NCBI GenBank assembly: GCA_017512145.1
Contig: JAFWHB010000031.1
Span: 62,001-126,000 of the forward strand
Direction of reading: 5' to 3'
DNA: 64,000 nt
From: Mogibacterium sp.
GTDB taxonomy: Bacteria > Bacillota > Clostridia > Peptostreptococcales > Anaerovoracaceae
Position 1 is the first letter of the stretch. Each line of letters opens with the position of its first letter. The notes beneath the pieces were generated by a model, which saw only the letters and a list, made by a program, of their open reading frames with translations, had not been told where the DNA came from and searched no databases. Made by a program: the position numbers and the translations under genes. Below are positions 53,681 to 62,973 of the stretch, in pieces.

Positions 53681-55141
53681 TTAGTCAAGTATTACCAGTC
53701 TTCCCTCTACATGGGAGTCAAGGCCTTGATGTGTTATGAAATATTCCTCAACCAGATTGTTGACGCTTGTCGCAACAACACGTGGCTTCATGTTGTGAGC
53801 GACCTCTTCGAGAGGCACAGAGAAGAACTCTGTAAAATTATTATAGTGATAATTCTGCAGGGCAATGAGAATTGTCATATCGTCAGTGATATCCTTACCG
53901 TTCAGCTTGAATTCTTCAATGGTATGCGTGCTCTTACGGTACACTATCCTGACGCCCTTGGAATACTGATAGAATTCCGTATGCCCTTCCCAAGCTTCGT
54001 CTCTCAGAACGAACTGTATCATCTGCCGGAATTGCTTGCCAGTCACCTTTAGCATCCACAGAATATCATCGAAAGGGGTATTCTCCATCATATCCTGATA
54101 GTCAACGACAGGTCCGAGAGATTCCTTACGAATTGAGCCTGATCCCATCAGCATTATGTCAAAGCTGCTCTCCCACTGGATGAGATCCGCATACAGATTG
54201 CCAAGTTCCGTCTCCTGTATCCTGCTCGGATGCGTCAGCTTCCTTGCAAAGGTCGTCACGATCCTATGATATTTGGCATCAGTCTTGTCCTTATAATTAT
54301 TAAGGAGTTCTTCCATTACAGGATCTGGCTCAGCCGTCTCAGAGGTTATTGGAATGCACTTCCATTCCATCTCGGTGATTTTCTTGCGGATGGTGTCGTA
54401 TTTGATGTCAAATCTTCCTATATGGCCTGACCCCTTACCGGTCTGAACGATAGGCACTCCATTTACTATCTCAGGCTCTTCAAGCAAAGTATGCGAATGT
54501 CCTCCGATGATAATATCGACGCCCCAGTCAGGATTCAGGAGCTCGGCGAGCTTTCTGTCATTTTCGATCCCTATATGAGTAACCAGAACGACCATGTCTG
54601 TATGCCTCGTCCTGTAGTTATCACATATGATTCCGACCTCTCTTGCAGCCTCCTCAATATCTATGAAAGATCCTATGACCTTCTCTGATCTGGTTGTTGC
54701 CAGGATCTCTTCTGTCAGTATTCCTATGAACATGATCTTCATGCCATAGCGCTCGACTTCCATATATGGTTCGAACAACCTGGCATTGTTGAGTGTAACG
54801 AAGAGATTGGCATTGATAATAGGGAACTTTGCACACTTCTCCAGGAACAGGAGATGTGCAAGACCGTAGTCGATCTCATGATTTCCTATCGTCGTAACAT
54901 CCGGCGCAAGCTGATTCATAAGGTCTATCGTTGAAAGACCCAGATATTCTGAATCAATCACAGAGCCTCTGAACATATCTCCTGCATTGACATAAATAGT
55001 GTTGTATTCCTGGCTGCGTACCTTCTTGATATATCCGGAAAGATATGAAATGCCGCCGATAATCACTCCATTCTCTTCGGACGGGAGAAAGTCTCCATGC
55101 AGATCGTTGGAATGTAGCAGCGCGAGCTTTCTGATTGCCAT
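53681..55141 (-). CDS. Metallophosphatase/5'-nucleotidase family protein
   Basis: 486 residues from ATG 55141, supported by GGAGGAGAGACACT; the longer frame has no better site. Metallophosphoesterase motifs: LLHSNDLHGDF, YVNAGDMFRGSV, TIGNHEIDYG, and VLVTHIG plus IIIGGHSHT. The 5'-nucleotidase C-terminal domain follows (from about 310, with IMLMGSGSIRKES and DDILWMLKVTGKQFRQM). No signal peptide, so it probably hydrolyses nucleotides or cyclic nucleotides in the cytoplasm. Convergent with the GH13 gene. Confidence 0.9.
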   Translation of the reverse strand: MAIRKLALLHSNDLHGDFLPSEENGVIIGGISYLSGYIKKVRSQEYNTIYVNAGDMFRGSVIDSEYLGLSTIDLMNQLAPDVTTIGNHEIDYGLAHLLFLEKCAKFPIINANLFVTLNNARLFEPYMEVERYGMKIMFIGILTEEILATTRSEKVIGSFIDIEEAAREVGIICDNYRTRHTDMVVLVTHIGIENDRKLAELLNPDWGVDIIIGGHSHTLLEEPEIVNGVPIVQTGKGSGHIGRFDIKYDTIRKKITEMEWKCIPITSETAEPDPVMEELLNNYKDKTDAKYHRIVTTFARKLTHPSRIQETELGNLYADLIQWESSFDIMLMGSGSIRKESLGPVVDYQDMMENTPFDDILWMLKVTGKQFRQMIQFVLRDEAWEGHTEFYQYSKGVRIVYRKSTHTIEEFKLNGKDITDDMTILIALQNYHYNNFTEFFSVPLEEVAHNMKPRVVATSVNNLVEEYFITHQGLDSHVEGRLVILD

Positions 55142-55158
55142 AGTGTCTCTCCTCCCTT

Positions 55159-55710
55159 TCAGGATTTGCACAATTCAATGATTCTCTCCAACTCCTCCTC
55201 TGAGATCTTATTTGCATATCTAAGGATCTCTTCTGTTATCATCTCTTCGGTGATTTCACCTATCGAAGCAATGTACTGCATTCCCTCGGTATCTTCAGAC
55301 GCTGTACCTGATCTGTCTATCCCGAGTTCATGCATTATTCCTGTGAGCTCATCACCCATGTCCTGATCAAGGGCCTCCCAGCCTACCAGCAGCTTGACAA
55401 AGTCATAAGCGTTCAGAGGCTTGTCAGGCTTAGTATACGGAGCGCTTTCGTAATCAATGACAGTTTCAACCAGATCCTCATATGTTCTCGGAAGGTTATT
55501 CTCGAGGTGATGTGGCTGAAGCTGGATATGTAGCTGCTGAGCTTTCTTCTGATCAAGGAACAGATACATGATCATCTTGTCCACATCATGTATCTCTGCC
55601 CGTCTGAGCATCTCTTCTCTTAGAGCAGGTTCTGTAATCAGCTTGTTGACACAGTATTCGAAAGCTTTCCTGTGTATATATGTATATTGACACCATTTAA
55701 GATTGTTCAT
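55159..55710 (-). CDS. DUF5662-like protein
   Basis: 183 residues. A helical protein with an AEIHDVDKMIMY segment (about 38-49), then LQPHHLENN, an order of His/Asp residues like DUF5662 and HD-type hydrolases. The C-terminal 40 residues are Glu-rich helices. No enzymatic role is known. RBS GGAGATAGC before ATG 55710; upstream of the nucleotidase gene by 17 bases. Confidence 0.65.
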   Translation of the reverse strand: MNNLKWCQYTYIHRKAFEYCVNKLITEPALREEMLRRAEIHDVDKMIMYLFLDQKKAQQLHIQLQPHHLENNLPRTYEDLVETVIDYESAPYTKPDKPLNAYDFVKLLVGWEALDQDMGDELTGIMHELGIDRSGTASEDTEGMQYIASIGEITEEMITEEILRYANKISEEELERIIELCKS

Positions 55711-55751
55711 TGCTATCTCCTGAACGAATTGATTAAAAGTTCTGCCTCAAT

Positions 55752-55778
55752 ATTATATTCATTCAAGCTCTATGTCAA
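55752..55778 (-). promoter_or_regulatory. Promoter of the DUF5662-like gene
   Basis: Minus-strand TTGACA (55778-55773) and TATAAT (55757-55752) with a 15-base spacer, or TAATAT with 17. Confidence 0.55.
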
Positions 55779-55836
55779 AAGGCGCGGTACGCACTTATCC
55801 GAATCATAGAAAAATGGATAATTGATATTTGCAATA

Positions 55837-55845
55837 TGATACAAT
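55837..55845 (+). promoter_or_regulatory. Extended -10 promoter of the cyclase-family gene
   Basis: TGATACAAT at 55837-55845, about 57 bases before ATG 55902, which has AAGGAGGATCAGAG upstream. Confidence 0.5.
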
Positions 55846-55901
55846 CAAATCATCAAGGCAGTTATATAACATGCAGCAGTTAATTATAAGGAGGATCAGA
55901 G

Positions 55902-56654
55902 ATGTACAAGTTATGGGAGGCTCTTGACCGCGCGCGTGGTTATAAGTGGGTAGAACTTTCACACGAACTCGATAACGACAGTCCGTACTGGAGTGGCATT
56001 CCTGAAGGTAGTGTTGAACTCGGCAAAACAGTCTTCGACTGGGGTAATCCGATGCTCGAGTGCACAATCCAGACATTCAAATTCCCTGGACAGCTCGGAA
56101 CACATATAGATTTTCCGGGTCATTTCATCAAGGGAGCTGCTCTTTCAGATGAATATGGTGTGCAGAATGCTGTATTCCCACTGTGTGTAATAGATATCAC
56201 AGACAAGGTCAAGGAAGACATCCACTATGCTGTAACAGCAGAGGATATCAAGGAATATGAGGCAAAGTACGGGGATATTCCGGATGGAGCGTTCGTTGCT
56301 CTCCGTACAGACTGGTATAAGAGATGGCCGGATATGGATGCTCTCTCGGGAATCGATGAGGATGGAAATGAGAATTTCCCTGGATGGTCGATGGATGCTC
56401 TGAAGTATATTTATGAGGTCAGAAATGCAGCCGCCAACGGTCATGAGACTCTTGATACAGACGCATCGGCTGAGGCTGCCAAAGCAGGCGACCTCGCATG
56501 CGAGAGATACGTCCTCAGCAAAGGCAAGCTGCAGATCGAAGTTCTAAAGAATCTCGATCAGGTCGCTCCTGCAGGCGCAGTTCTCATCGCTGCCTGGGCC
56601 AGAATCAAAGAAGCAACAGGCATGCCAGTCAGAGTATATGCAATAACAGAATAG
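55902..56654 (+). CDS. Cyclase family protein (kynurenine formamidase-like)
   Basis: 250 residues. The metal-binding motif GTHIDFPGHF (about 66-75) matches the HxGTHxDxPxH signature, except that the first His is Gln (FPGQLGTHID). The family includes arylformamidases and isatin or antibiotic cyclases; they use Zn or Mn. ELSHELDNDSPYWSGIP opens the fold. The natural substrate in a peptide fermenter could be N-formylkynurenine or another amide, unproven. AAGGAGG before the ATG; ended by a bidirectional terminator. Confidence 0.85.
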   Translation: MYKLWEALDRARGYKWVELSHELDNDSPYWSGIPEGSVELGKTVFDWGNPMLECTIQTFKFPGQLGTHIDFPGHFIKGAALSDEYGVQNAVFPLCVIDITDKVKEDIHYAVTAEDIKEYEAKYGDIPDGAFVALRTDWYKRWPDMDALSGIDEDGNENFPGWSMDALKYIYEVRNAAANGHETLDTDASAEAAKAGDLACERYVLSKGKLQIEVLKNLDQVAPAGAVLIAAWARIKEATGMPVRVYAITE

Positions 56655-56708
56655 GATCAGGAGCCAGAGAGAACAGGCCTCTTTCTGAACTATAGGACAT
56701 AAGAAAAA

Positions 56709-56730
56709 CGGGTGGACCGAAGTCCACCCG
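56709..56730. terminator. Bidirectional terminator with stable tetraloop (copy 1)
   Basis: CGGGTGGAC (56709-56717) and GTCCACCCG (56722-56730) with CGAA between; on the minus strand the loop is TTCG closed by C-G, the stable cUUCGg form, followed by TTTTTC. It ends the 56750-59542 gene and the convergent cyclase gene. A near-identical copy lies at 59694-59713. Confidence 0.9.
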
Positions 56731-56749
56731 ATTCTTATTTAAATTAGAT

Positions 56750-59542
56750 TTACTTGGCTTTGAATTTCTTGGATTTCCATGCTGATACATGTCTGCCATC
56801 CGGTCCGTCTTTGTATGCGCGGATGCGTACCCAGTAGGTCTGCTTGGATGTCAGGCCCTTGATTTTCTTGGAAGTCTTCTTCTTACCAGCGGTTGTCGAC
56901 TTCACTATGTTAGCAAATGCTGAGTCTGTAGCAACCTGAATCTCGATTCCGCCGATCTTCTTCTGATTCTTCTTCGAAACCTTCTTCCACTTGACTGTTA
57001 CAGCCTTCTTGGCAGCCTTAGGCTTGGAAATCTTGACATTAGGGAGATCCTGGATCTCTGCAGGCTGTGCAGCGGCGGCTGCGGCCTGTGACATTGCTGC
57101 TCTCTTTGCAGATTCTGCGATAGCAAATGTTGTTCTTGCCTGCACTACTGCATTTCCTGCTGCAGTTGAAGCGGTTCTTGCTGAGCTTAGTGCCTGACCT
57201 GCAGCCTCTATAGCTATTGGATCATTCGTTGCATTTGCGGCTATCAGTGCCTGCTCTGCAGCGGCTACAGCTTCGTTGGCTGCCTTCTGAGCATTGGTTG
57301 CCTCGTTGATAGCATCAGCTGCAGCGGCCAGTGCTGCATCAGTACCAGTGGATGCCTGTGCTGCTGCCGCAGACTGCTTTGCGGAAGCTGCTGCTTTTGC
57401 CTTATTTGCTGCTACTCTTGCACCAGTAGCGTATGCTTTAGCCTTAGTTGCCTTTGCATCTACTACTGCCTGCTTTGCTGCATTGACTGCCGCTGTATCG
57501 CCAGAAGCTTCAGCTGTCTGGAGTGCAGCCTCTGCTGCTTCTACTGCCTGATCGGCTGCTGTCTGTGCCTGTGCTGCTGCATCTGCGTCAGTACTTGCTT
57601 CGTCGATCGCATTTACAGCATCTTCTGCAGCCTGATTAACAGGTGTATAGTCCTCGCCAAGTGCAGCAATTACTTCAGTTCTGAGAACCTGCTTGCACTC
57701 CTTGCATTTATAGGTCATCACGCCTTCTTCGGTCTTTGTTGCTCGCTTGGTTATCTCGCCTTCGCCTTCTTCATGGCCGAGTGCCTCAATATCTTGCACT
57801 GCTTTGGTCTGGGTCTCGAAACCAGCCTTAGTGAATGTTGCTGTATATGTTGTTTCGCCCTTGACTTCGCAGCTTGGAGCGGTTGTCTCTTTTGCAGTTA
57901 CAGTACCATCCTCGGTCTCAACCTCATTGCACACACTACACTGGTGACTTGCCTGGACAGATTTGTTATCCTCTGCCCATTCATACGTAGCACTGCCCCA
58001 TTTATGACCGGTTGCCTTGATTTCAAGGTCTGCAGCTGTCTTTTCTACATATGATCCATTCTCGAGAACGAATAGTTTACCGCATTCCGGACACTTATAG
58101 TGTGCCATCATTCCATCTTCAGTACAGCTTGCATCAGTGCCTTCGACTGATACATATGTATGTTCGTGATCTCCGACGATAGTAATATTTGTGCTCGTAG
58201 ATCCGCCAAGCATATTGATCTCTACTGCATTGTTTCCTACTTTAGGATCATCACAGGATGAATATACAGGTGCCTGACCATAGACATCGCAATTGAAGAT
58301 GATTGAATCTTCATTAGATGCTGCCTCATCATATGTGAATTCATATGTTGTGGACTCTTCGTTATACAGGTTTGTAAGTATAATCTTGTCTCCCGGTATG
58401 AAGAATCTATACACTCCTCTTTTACCAATATCGAGGCCATCCTCCGTCTGAATATCTGCTGCGCTCAGCTCTGTCTTCCCGTTAGGTATGAACTGAAGAT
58501 CTGTTATTTCATTGATGTATTCGATGTATATCTTTGAATAACCCAGAACTACATCATCGGTACTGTATTCGACCACAAAATAATTTGAAAACATACCTGT
58601 GGCTTCATCATAATCGCCCCCCGTATAGTACATGTCCCACAATACTTCAGTACTTCCATTTCTGAAGCATCCAGCCGAGGAATCATAGGTATATGTAACC
58701 CCATTTACATCGAAGTTATCTCCGTTCTCAGGGAAATTCACATCACCGCTCATATCGTCTCCAACAATCGTTCTGGTACTGCCATCCGATTCAGCGTGAA
58801 ACCTCGTTACGATATCTGGATCTTCAACGGGAACATCAGGATCATATTCAGTCTCTCTATGGAGTTGTATTGAGTGCATCACCTCAGCATTGTCGGTATT
58901 ATAAAAGTAGACGAAAATCCTCAGATCAGTACAGCTTTCCGGGAAATTAACCTCCAACTCCTCTCCGCGTTCTAAAGCCGATAAAGCCTCACCCATTATA
59001 TATTTATCACCCGAATAAGCATCGTCACCGTCAAGATTAAAGTATGCACTTTCAATTCTCCAGCCATTAGCTACGTCATATCTGAACACAGTTTGGGTTC
59101 TTGTATAGTTATAATAATGGCAGTAATTATGAGAGACCTCGAAATCTACCGGATCTCCATCAACGGTAATACTGTCTGCAAAAGCAGGGAATGGCTTAAC
59201 AGTATATAAAGCTGATGTGCTACTCTCTACGCCGTTCAAACTATAGTATACGGTAATCGTGCTTGTTCCAACCGATTTCGGTTCAAGCTCAACATCCCAT
59301 ATCGAAGTAGCCTCTTCATCTATACTTGCTTCTATTACAGCTGGATTGCTCGATACCACTCTAACTGGGATCGCTTCTTCGCTGCCTTCAAAATCCGGGT
59401 TCTGAACATATTCGCAATCCATCCAGATAGTCCCCGGCAGCAGCTGAACATCAGGCTCATCTGCAAACGCCAAAGCTGGCATGAACGTAAGCACCATTAC
59501 TAACGAAAGTAATAGAGCAAAGCATCTTTCCTTAAATCTCAT
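56750..59542 (-). CDS. Large secreted surface protein with Ala-rich helical repeats and C-terminal Fn3-like domain
   Basis: 930 residues. A signal peptide ends near ALAFADEP (residue 28). The N-terminal half is beta-rich with acidic stretches. Three CxxC knuckles (YKCPECGKLF, HQCSVCNEVET, YKCKECKQVL) sit between about 480 and 620 in the style of clostridial surface modules. Residues about 635-830 are an Ala-rich heptad region (coiled coil). The C-terminal 95 residues form an Fn3-like domain (WVRIRAYKDGPDGRHVSAWKS) rich in Lys. No LPXTG or SLH anchor is visible. Probably cell-surface or secreted structural/adhesive protein. RBS AGGAGG before ATG 59542. Confidence 0.8.
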   Translation of the reverse strand: MRFKERCFALLLSLVMVLTFMPALAFADEPDVQLLPGTIWMDCEYVQNPDFEGSEEAIPVRVVSSNPAVIEASIDEEATSIWDVELEPKSVGTSTITVYYSLNGVESSTSALYTVKPFPAFADSITVDGDPVDFEVSHNYCHYYNYTRTQTVFRYDVANGWRIESAYFNLDGDDAYSGDKYIMGEALSALERGEELEVNFPESCTDLRIFVYFYNTDNAEVMHSIQLHRETEYDPDVPVEDPDIVTRFHAESDGSTRTIVGDDMSGDVNFPENGDNFDVNGVTYTYDSSAGCFRNGSTEVLWDMYYTGGDYDEATGMFSNYFVVEYSTDDVVLGYSKIYIEYINEITDLQFIPNGKTELSAADIQTEDGLDIGKRGVYRFFIPGDKIILTNLYNEESTTYEFTYDEAASNEDSIIFNCDVYGQAPVYSSCDDPKVGNNAVEINMLGGSTSTNITIVGDHEHTYVSVEGTDASCTEDGMMAHYKCPECGKLFVLENGSYVEKTAADLEIKATGHKWGSATYEWAEDNKSVQASHQCSVCNEVETEDGTVTAKETTAPSCEVKGETTYTATFTKAGFETQTKAVQDIEALGHEEGEGEITKRATKTEEGVMTYKCKECKQVLRTEVIAALGEDYTPVNQAAEDAVNAIDEASTDADAAAQAQTAADQAVEAAEAALQTAEASGDTAAVNAAKQAVVDAKATKAKAYATGARVAANKAKAAASAKQSAAAAQASTGTDAALAAAADAINEATNAQKAANEAVAAAEQALIAANATNDPIAIEAAGQALSSARTASTAAGNAVVQARTTFAIAESAKRAAMSQAAAAAAQPAEIQDLPNVKISKPKAAKKAVTVKWKKVSKKNQKKIGGIEIQVATDSAFANIVKSTTAGKKKTSKKIKGLTSKQTYWVRIRAYKDGPDGRHVSAWKSKKFKAK
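57055..57640 (-). repeat. Ala-rich coiled-coil coding repeat
   Basis: About 195 codons dominated by GCN/GCA Ala with Glu, Gln, Thr and Lys in heptads, encoding the rod of the surface protein. Units such as AAEAALQTAEASGDTAAVNA and AAEQALIAANATNDPIAIEA recur, suggesting internal duplication. Confidence 0.75.
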
Positions 59543-59612
59543 AATGACCTCCTGTTACATGCTCCCAGTATTGAAGATATACCTCGCTGTTGCACATTGT
59601 TAGCCTTAAGCA

Positions 59613-59641
59613 ATTATAACACATATACTACCCCCAATATA
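59613..59641 (-). promoter_or_regulatory. Promoter of the large surface protein gene
   Basis: Minus-strand extended -10 TGTTATAAT (-10 at 59618-59613) with a weak TATATT at 59641-59636, 17-base spacer. Confidence 0.55.
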
Positions 59642-59693
59642 AAGCTATCAATAATTGTTCGCAAAGATGGATTAATAATGACAACATAAAAAA

Positions 59694-59713
59694 GGGTGGA
59701 CCGAAGTCCACCC
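59694..59713 (-). terminator. Terminator with stable tetraloop (copy 2)
   Basis: GGGTGGAC (59694-59701) and GTCCACCC (59706-59713) around CGAA, minus-strand TTTTTT after it. It ends the 59760-60827 gene. About 29 bases including the flank are identical to copy 1 at 56709. Confidence 0.88.
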
Positions 59714-59759
59714 GATTCTTATTGTTTAATTACAATTGCGTTCTATCGAACCCGTGGTA

Positions 59760-60827
59760 TTAATACCAAGCGAAGAATCCGTTGTCTCCACCAACAAGGT
59801 CGTTGATCATGCTGAGGTATCTTACAGCGCCAACTTTCTTCTTAGCATACTTGAAGTTGTACTTTGTTCTTGGAGTAACCTTAGTAACTGTAACTACGTT
59901 GTTCTCTTCCTTAGTCTCAACGTTGTATACGATTGCCTCAGTAACTTTGCCCTTCTTCATGACATAGTCAGTTCTCTGTGTAGGATATGTCTTCTGAACG
60001 CCAGTCTTGTGGTTAGTATCGATGTATCCCTTTTCGATAGCGAGACCCTTGTTGTTGAACTTTGTGTAGTAGCTTCTTGTCTCATCATCAACGCCTGTCT
60101 CAGTCTTGCCATTGCTTGTGCTTGACCATGCGCCGTCAGCTGTTTCTTCATAAGCGTATGAAGTACCATCTGCATAAGTTTCAGTATATCCCCATGCACC
60201 CTGTCTCAGGATGTAGCTAGGAACGCCCTTCTTGTGGATTACGATATAGTTATATGTACCATGTGACTTCTCTGATGTGAGCTTTCCTTCTTCGTCTCTG
60301 TACTCCTGAGTTCTGTTGTATGTCTCTGCTGTAGCAAGACCGCTCTTGTTGTAAGAAACGTTTCCTGTGTATGCATAGGACTCAACAGATGACTTGTAAG
60401 CGCCATTCGCATCATATGTCTCGTTTGATGTCAGATCTGTAGAATCAATGCTGACAACTCTGCCCTTCTTGTACTTACGGGTCTCTGTAACAAAGCCAGC
60501 GCCATCCTTCATCTTCATTGACTTAGGTGTCTTGCCCTTGTACTTATACTTAGCAGTTGTTACGCTCTTGCTGCCGCCTACAGGGATACCCAGGAAATAT
60601 GAGTGATAATTAATATACTCAAATGTTGTTGGGTAGCCTTTCTTGTCATACTTGAAAGTATCCTTGCTCTGAGTCTTCCAGCCGCCGTTTGGCAGATAAG
60701 TTGACTCTGTTACTGAGCTAACGAGCTTGCCGCCCTTAGCTGCCTTGGCTGCTACTGGCATTGGAGCCATGAGTGCTACTACCATAGCCAGTACGATAGC
60801 CTTTGAAATCCATCTTTTAAGCTTCAT
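59760..60827 (-). CDS. Unknown secreted protein with repeated Tyr/Lys-rich beta strands
   Basis: 355 residues. A signal peptide with cleavage near PVAAKAAKGG (about residue 28) is clear. The rest consists of short beta-hairpin-like units with a TY/KY/SY pattern (DTFKYDKKGYPTTFEYINYH, KSSVESYAYTGNVSYNKSG), reminiscent of YD or RHS-type repeats but without their exact motif. Many Lys and Tyr, low Cys. Probably surface exposed. Codon choice is biased, suggesting strong expression, in line with a TTGACT/TAACAT promoter. Function unknown. Confidence 0.75.
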   Translation of the reverse strand: MKLKRWISKAIVLAMVVALMAPMPVAAKAAKGGKLVSSVTESTYLPNGGWKTQSKDTFKYDKKGYPTTFEYINYHSYFLGIPVGGSKSVTTAKYKYKGKTPKSMKMKDGAGFVTETRKYKKGRVVSIDSTDLTSNETYDANGAYKSSVESYAYTGNVSYNKSGLATAETYNRTQEYRDEEGKLTSEKSHGTYNYIVIHKKGVPSYILRQGAWGYTETYADGTSYAYEETADGAWSSTSNGKTETGVDDETRSYYTKFNNKGLAIEKGYIDTNHKTGVQKTYPTQRTDYVMKKGKVTEAIVYNVETKEENNVVTVTKVTPRTKYNFKYAKKKVGAVRYLSMINDLVGGDNGFFAWY

Positions 60828-60886
60828 AACTTATTCCTTCCTCCATAAAAATTCTTAACATACATTAAGTTAAATGGTATAGAAAT

Positions 60887-60915
60887 ATGTTAGCAATTTA
60901 TGCATTGAGAGTCAA
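60887..60915 (-). promoter_or_regulatory. Promoter of the secreted protein gene
   Basis: Minus-strand TTGACT (60915-60910), 17-base spacer, TAACAT (60892-60887). About 50 bases of leader before ATG 60827. Confidence 0.7.
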
Positions 60916-61092
60916 GTTTAGGTCGGTTCTTATCTGGGTAATTATTTGGTCATTACCAAAGTTTATGATATTCTTCAGAATTCCTAATTCCATTCATTTT
61001 TCAAGTGTTTGAGTGGTTAAATCGCCTCAGAACAGGCACAAAATTATTTTTATGCTTTACCTATTGTTCAATCAAAAAGCCATTGTCACCCA

Positions 61093-62172
61093 CTATTTCA
61101 GGCTTTGCAATAATTCCTCTTCAAAGACTTCTATATCCCAGATTCCGGTAGTGATCCAGTACCGCTCGACATTTGTCAGATTCTCCGGTGAGAACTCAGG
61201 ATAGAACTCTTTGACGTCATCATCACCGAATTCGATGCACGGGCTGCCGCCTCTGCAGATCCCGCTCTTCGCAACAAGATAGTAAGCCAGGAAGGAATAC
61301 AGGTGGCTGTCTGGTACGTCCTTGCCAAGTTCCTGTATATGGAAATAGATACGGTAGAAGCTCTGCAGGCCCTTGGTGAGCGCACGGAAGTTGTGATATT
61401 TTCTGTCCTGCTTAGTAAGATATGTTCTTTCCGGCCTTTCTGATTCTGAAATGAATACTTCACGTATCAGGTCCTCGTGCTCATTCAGATACTCTGCATA
61501 CTCAGGAGTCTTCCATATCGCTTTGCCAAGGATCGCCTTTATTACATCTCTGTAAACCGGAGCATGGTGGATCGTCTCTGCTACTGTCTTCTCTTTGAGC
61601 ATATGATATGTAAGCCTGTCCTTCTCAAACGCTGCTGCGAGAGACTCCTCATTCACCACAACTATGCTATTGAATTTGTGGTTTTCGCAGTAGTTATTGA
61701 TCACGCCCATCATATCTGCTACGTCGATCTTACTCTTTTCAAGATCATCATAGACGAGTATGACCTTCTTCGTCTTATGTGTGATGAAGTCCTCAACTTC
61801 AGGTTTGATCTGGACAAGTTCCATAACATTCATTGATACCATGACATCAGCTGCGCCGCCTGCCACAGGATTGAACTTCTTAAGCACAGAGCTGAATGCC
61901 GAGAAGAAGCCCTTTTCTCTGGCTTTCTGCAGCGACCCGAGTACAGGCATGCAGTCTTCGAACCACTTCTGACGGATCGCAGCATGCAGCGATTTGGTAT
62001 TGTCCATACCAAACAGAGAGATTCTCACTATTACATGAGTATCCTTCAGGGCTTTGGTCAGGTCATGCTCGATCAAATAAGTCTTACCGCAGCCCCATTC
62101 GCCTGTCAGCACCAGCGCTCCGATAGGATTCTTTTCGTTACAATAGTAAATAATTTCGTCTAGCGTACTCAT
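61093..62172 (-). CDS. KAP-type P-loop NTPase
   Basis: 359 residues. Walker A GEWGCGKT at 24-31 and Walker B ILVYDDLEKS with DD at 142-143, the KAP arrangement. Between them (85-115) is a weakly hydrophobic stretch where KAP proteins often have membrane helices. The C-terminal 200 residues are helical with many His/Tyr. Shorter than most KAP NTPases (500-700). KAP proteins are found in plasmid, defence and signalling contexts, with no common function. The gene follows the unknown gene at 62197-62853 by 24 bases; start ATG 62172 with AGGGGAATAAT upstream. Confidence 0.75.
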   Translation of the reverse strand: MSTLDEIIYYCNEKNPIGALVLTGEWGCGKTYLIEHDLTKALKDTHVIVRISLFGMDNTKSLHAAIRQKWFEDCMPVLGSLQKAREKGFFSAFSSVLKKFNPVAGGAADVMVSMNVMELVQIKPEVEDFITHKTKKVILVYDDLEKSKIDVADMMGVINNYCENHKFNSIVVVNEESLAAAFEKDRLTYHMLKEKTVAETIHHAPVYRDVIKAILGKAIWKTPEYAEYLNEHEDLIREVFISESERPERTYLTKQDRKYHNFRALTKGLQSFYRIYFHIQELGKDVPDSHLYSFLAYYLVAKSGICRGGSPCIEFGDDDVKEFYPEFSPENLTNVERYWITTGIWDIEVFEEELLQSLK

Positions 62173-62196
62173 ATTATTCCCCTGTTCTACTGAATG

Positions 62197-62853
62197 TCAC
62201 TTGATGTGCCACATCTCTCCGTTTGGCATAATCCGTATATCTCCCGGAATGATCTCTGTTATGTCTCCTTTCAGGTTCCGTACAACGGTCTCATCCCAGT
62301 ATTTGTAATCGGCTCCCTCTCCTTCTTCATGCCACCTGCTGAAATACAATTTGTCGCCATTTCTCAGGAAGAAGCTGTCATGGTCTCCCATCTCGAGCTG
62401 AATCCTTTCCGGCCAGACGATCTCGAACTCATTGGATCCGACACATTGTCTTGTAAGTGTAAGTGGTGCTATATCCAGATGAAGATTATAGCAGTCCTTG
62501 ACACAGCTTAGCGGCAATTCTTCTACAACCTCAATAGTCCGCTCAGCACAGTCAAATTTCATTATATGGATAATATCTTGGTTGAAATCTACATTGAGAA
62601 TATAGATGCTGCCATCATAGTACACGGGCTCTGCCGGATAGACGCCGGGCTGCTTTGGCACCGGCCTGTACACCTTGCCGTCAGGATAGTGTATCAGGCA
62701 TAGATTTCTGCCCTCGATAACCCGTCCCTCTTTGAACAATTCTTCGGCTTCATACAGATCACCGTGCTCATAGCTGATCCCGTAATACCATTCCTCCGTG
62801 CCATAAGGAATCAAATCGATATATGATATTCCTCCGGTATCTATTGTTTTCAA
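62197..62853 (-). CDS. Unknown protein, partner of the KAP-type NTPase
   Basis: 218 residues from TTG 62853, which follows GGAG by 9 bases. Not recognised. Predominantly beta strands with Tyr/Trp/Asp pairs (SIYILNVDFNQDIIHIMKFD, FFLRNGDKLYFSRW, GDIRIMPNGEMWHIK), suggestive of part of a beta propeller or similar all-beta fold. No signal peptide, no membrane helix. It is first in the two-gene unit with the KAP NTPase. No function can be given. Confidence 0.65.
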   Translation of the reverse strand: MKTIDTGGISYIDLIPYGTEEWYYGISYEHGDLYEAEELFKEGRVIEGRNLCLIHYPDGKVYRPVPKQPGVYPAEPVYYDGSIYILNVDFNQDIIHIMKFDCAERTIEVVEELPLSCVKDCYNLHLDIAPLTLTRQCVGSNEFEIVWPERIQLEMGDHDSFFLRNGDKLYFSRWHEEGEGADYKYWDETVVRNLKGDITEIIPGDIRIMPNGEMWHIK

Positions 62854-62973
62854 ATCAATGCTCTCCTCATCACTACAAATTCCAGGTGCCTCTTATTTAT
62901 ATTAACATAAGCCACCGGTATCTGAGATTATGATCTGTTCATTTGTTACATGGATAACATCTCTCAATCATAC

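Noticed and set aside
56709..59713. GGGTGGAC motifs resembling the T-box antiterminator core
   Set aside because: Both copies are simple perfect hairpins at gene ends followed by T-runs; no specifier stem or downstream synthetase or transporter gene is present.
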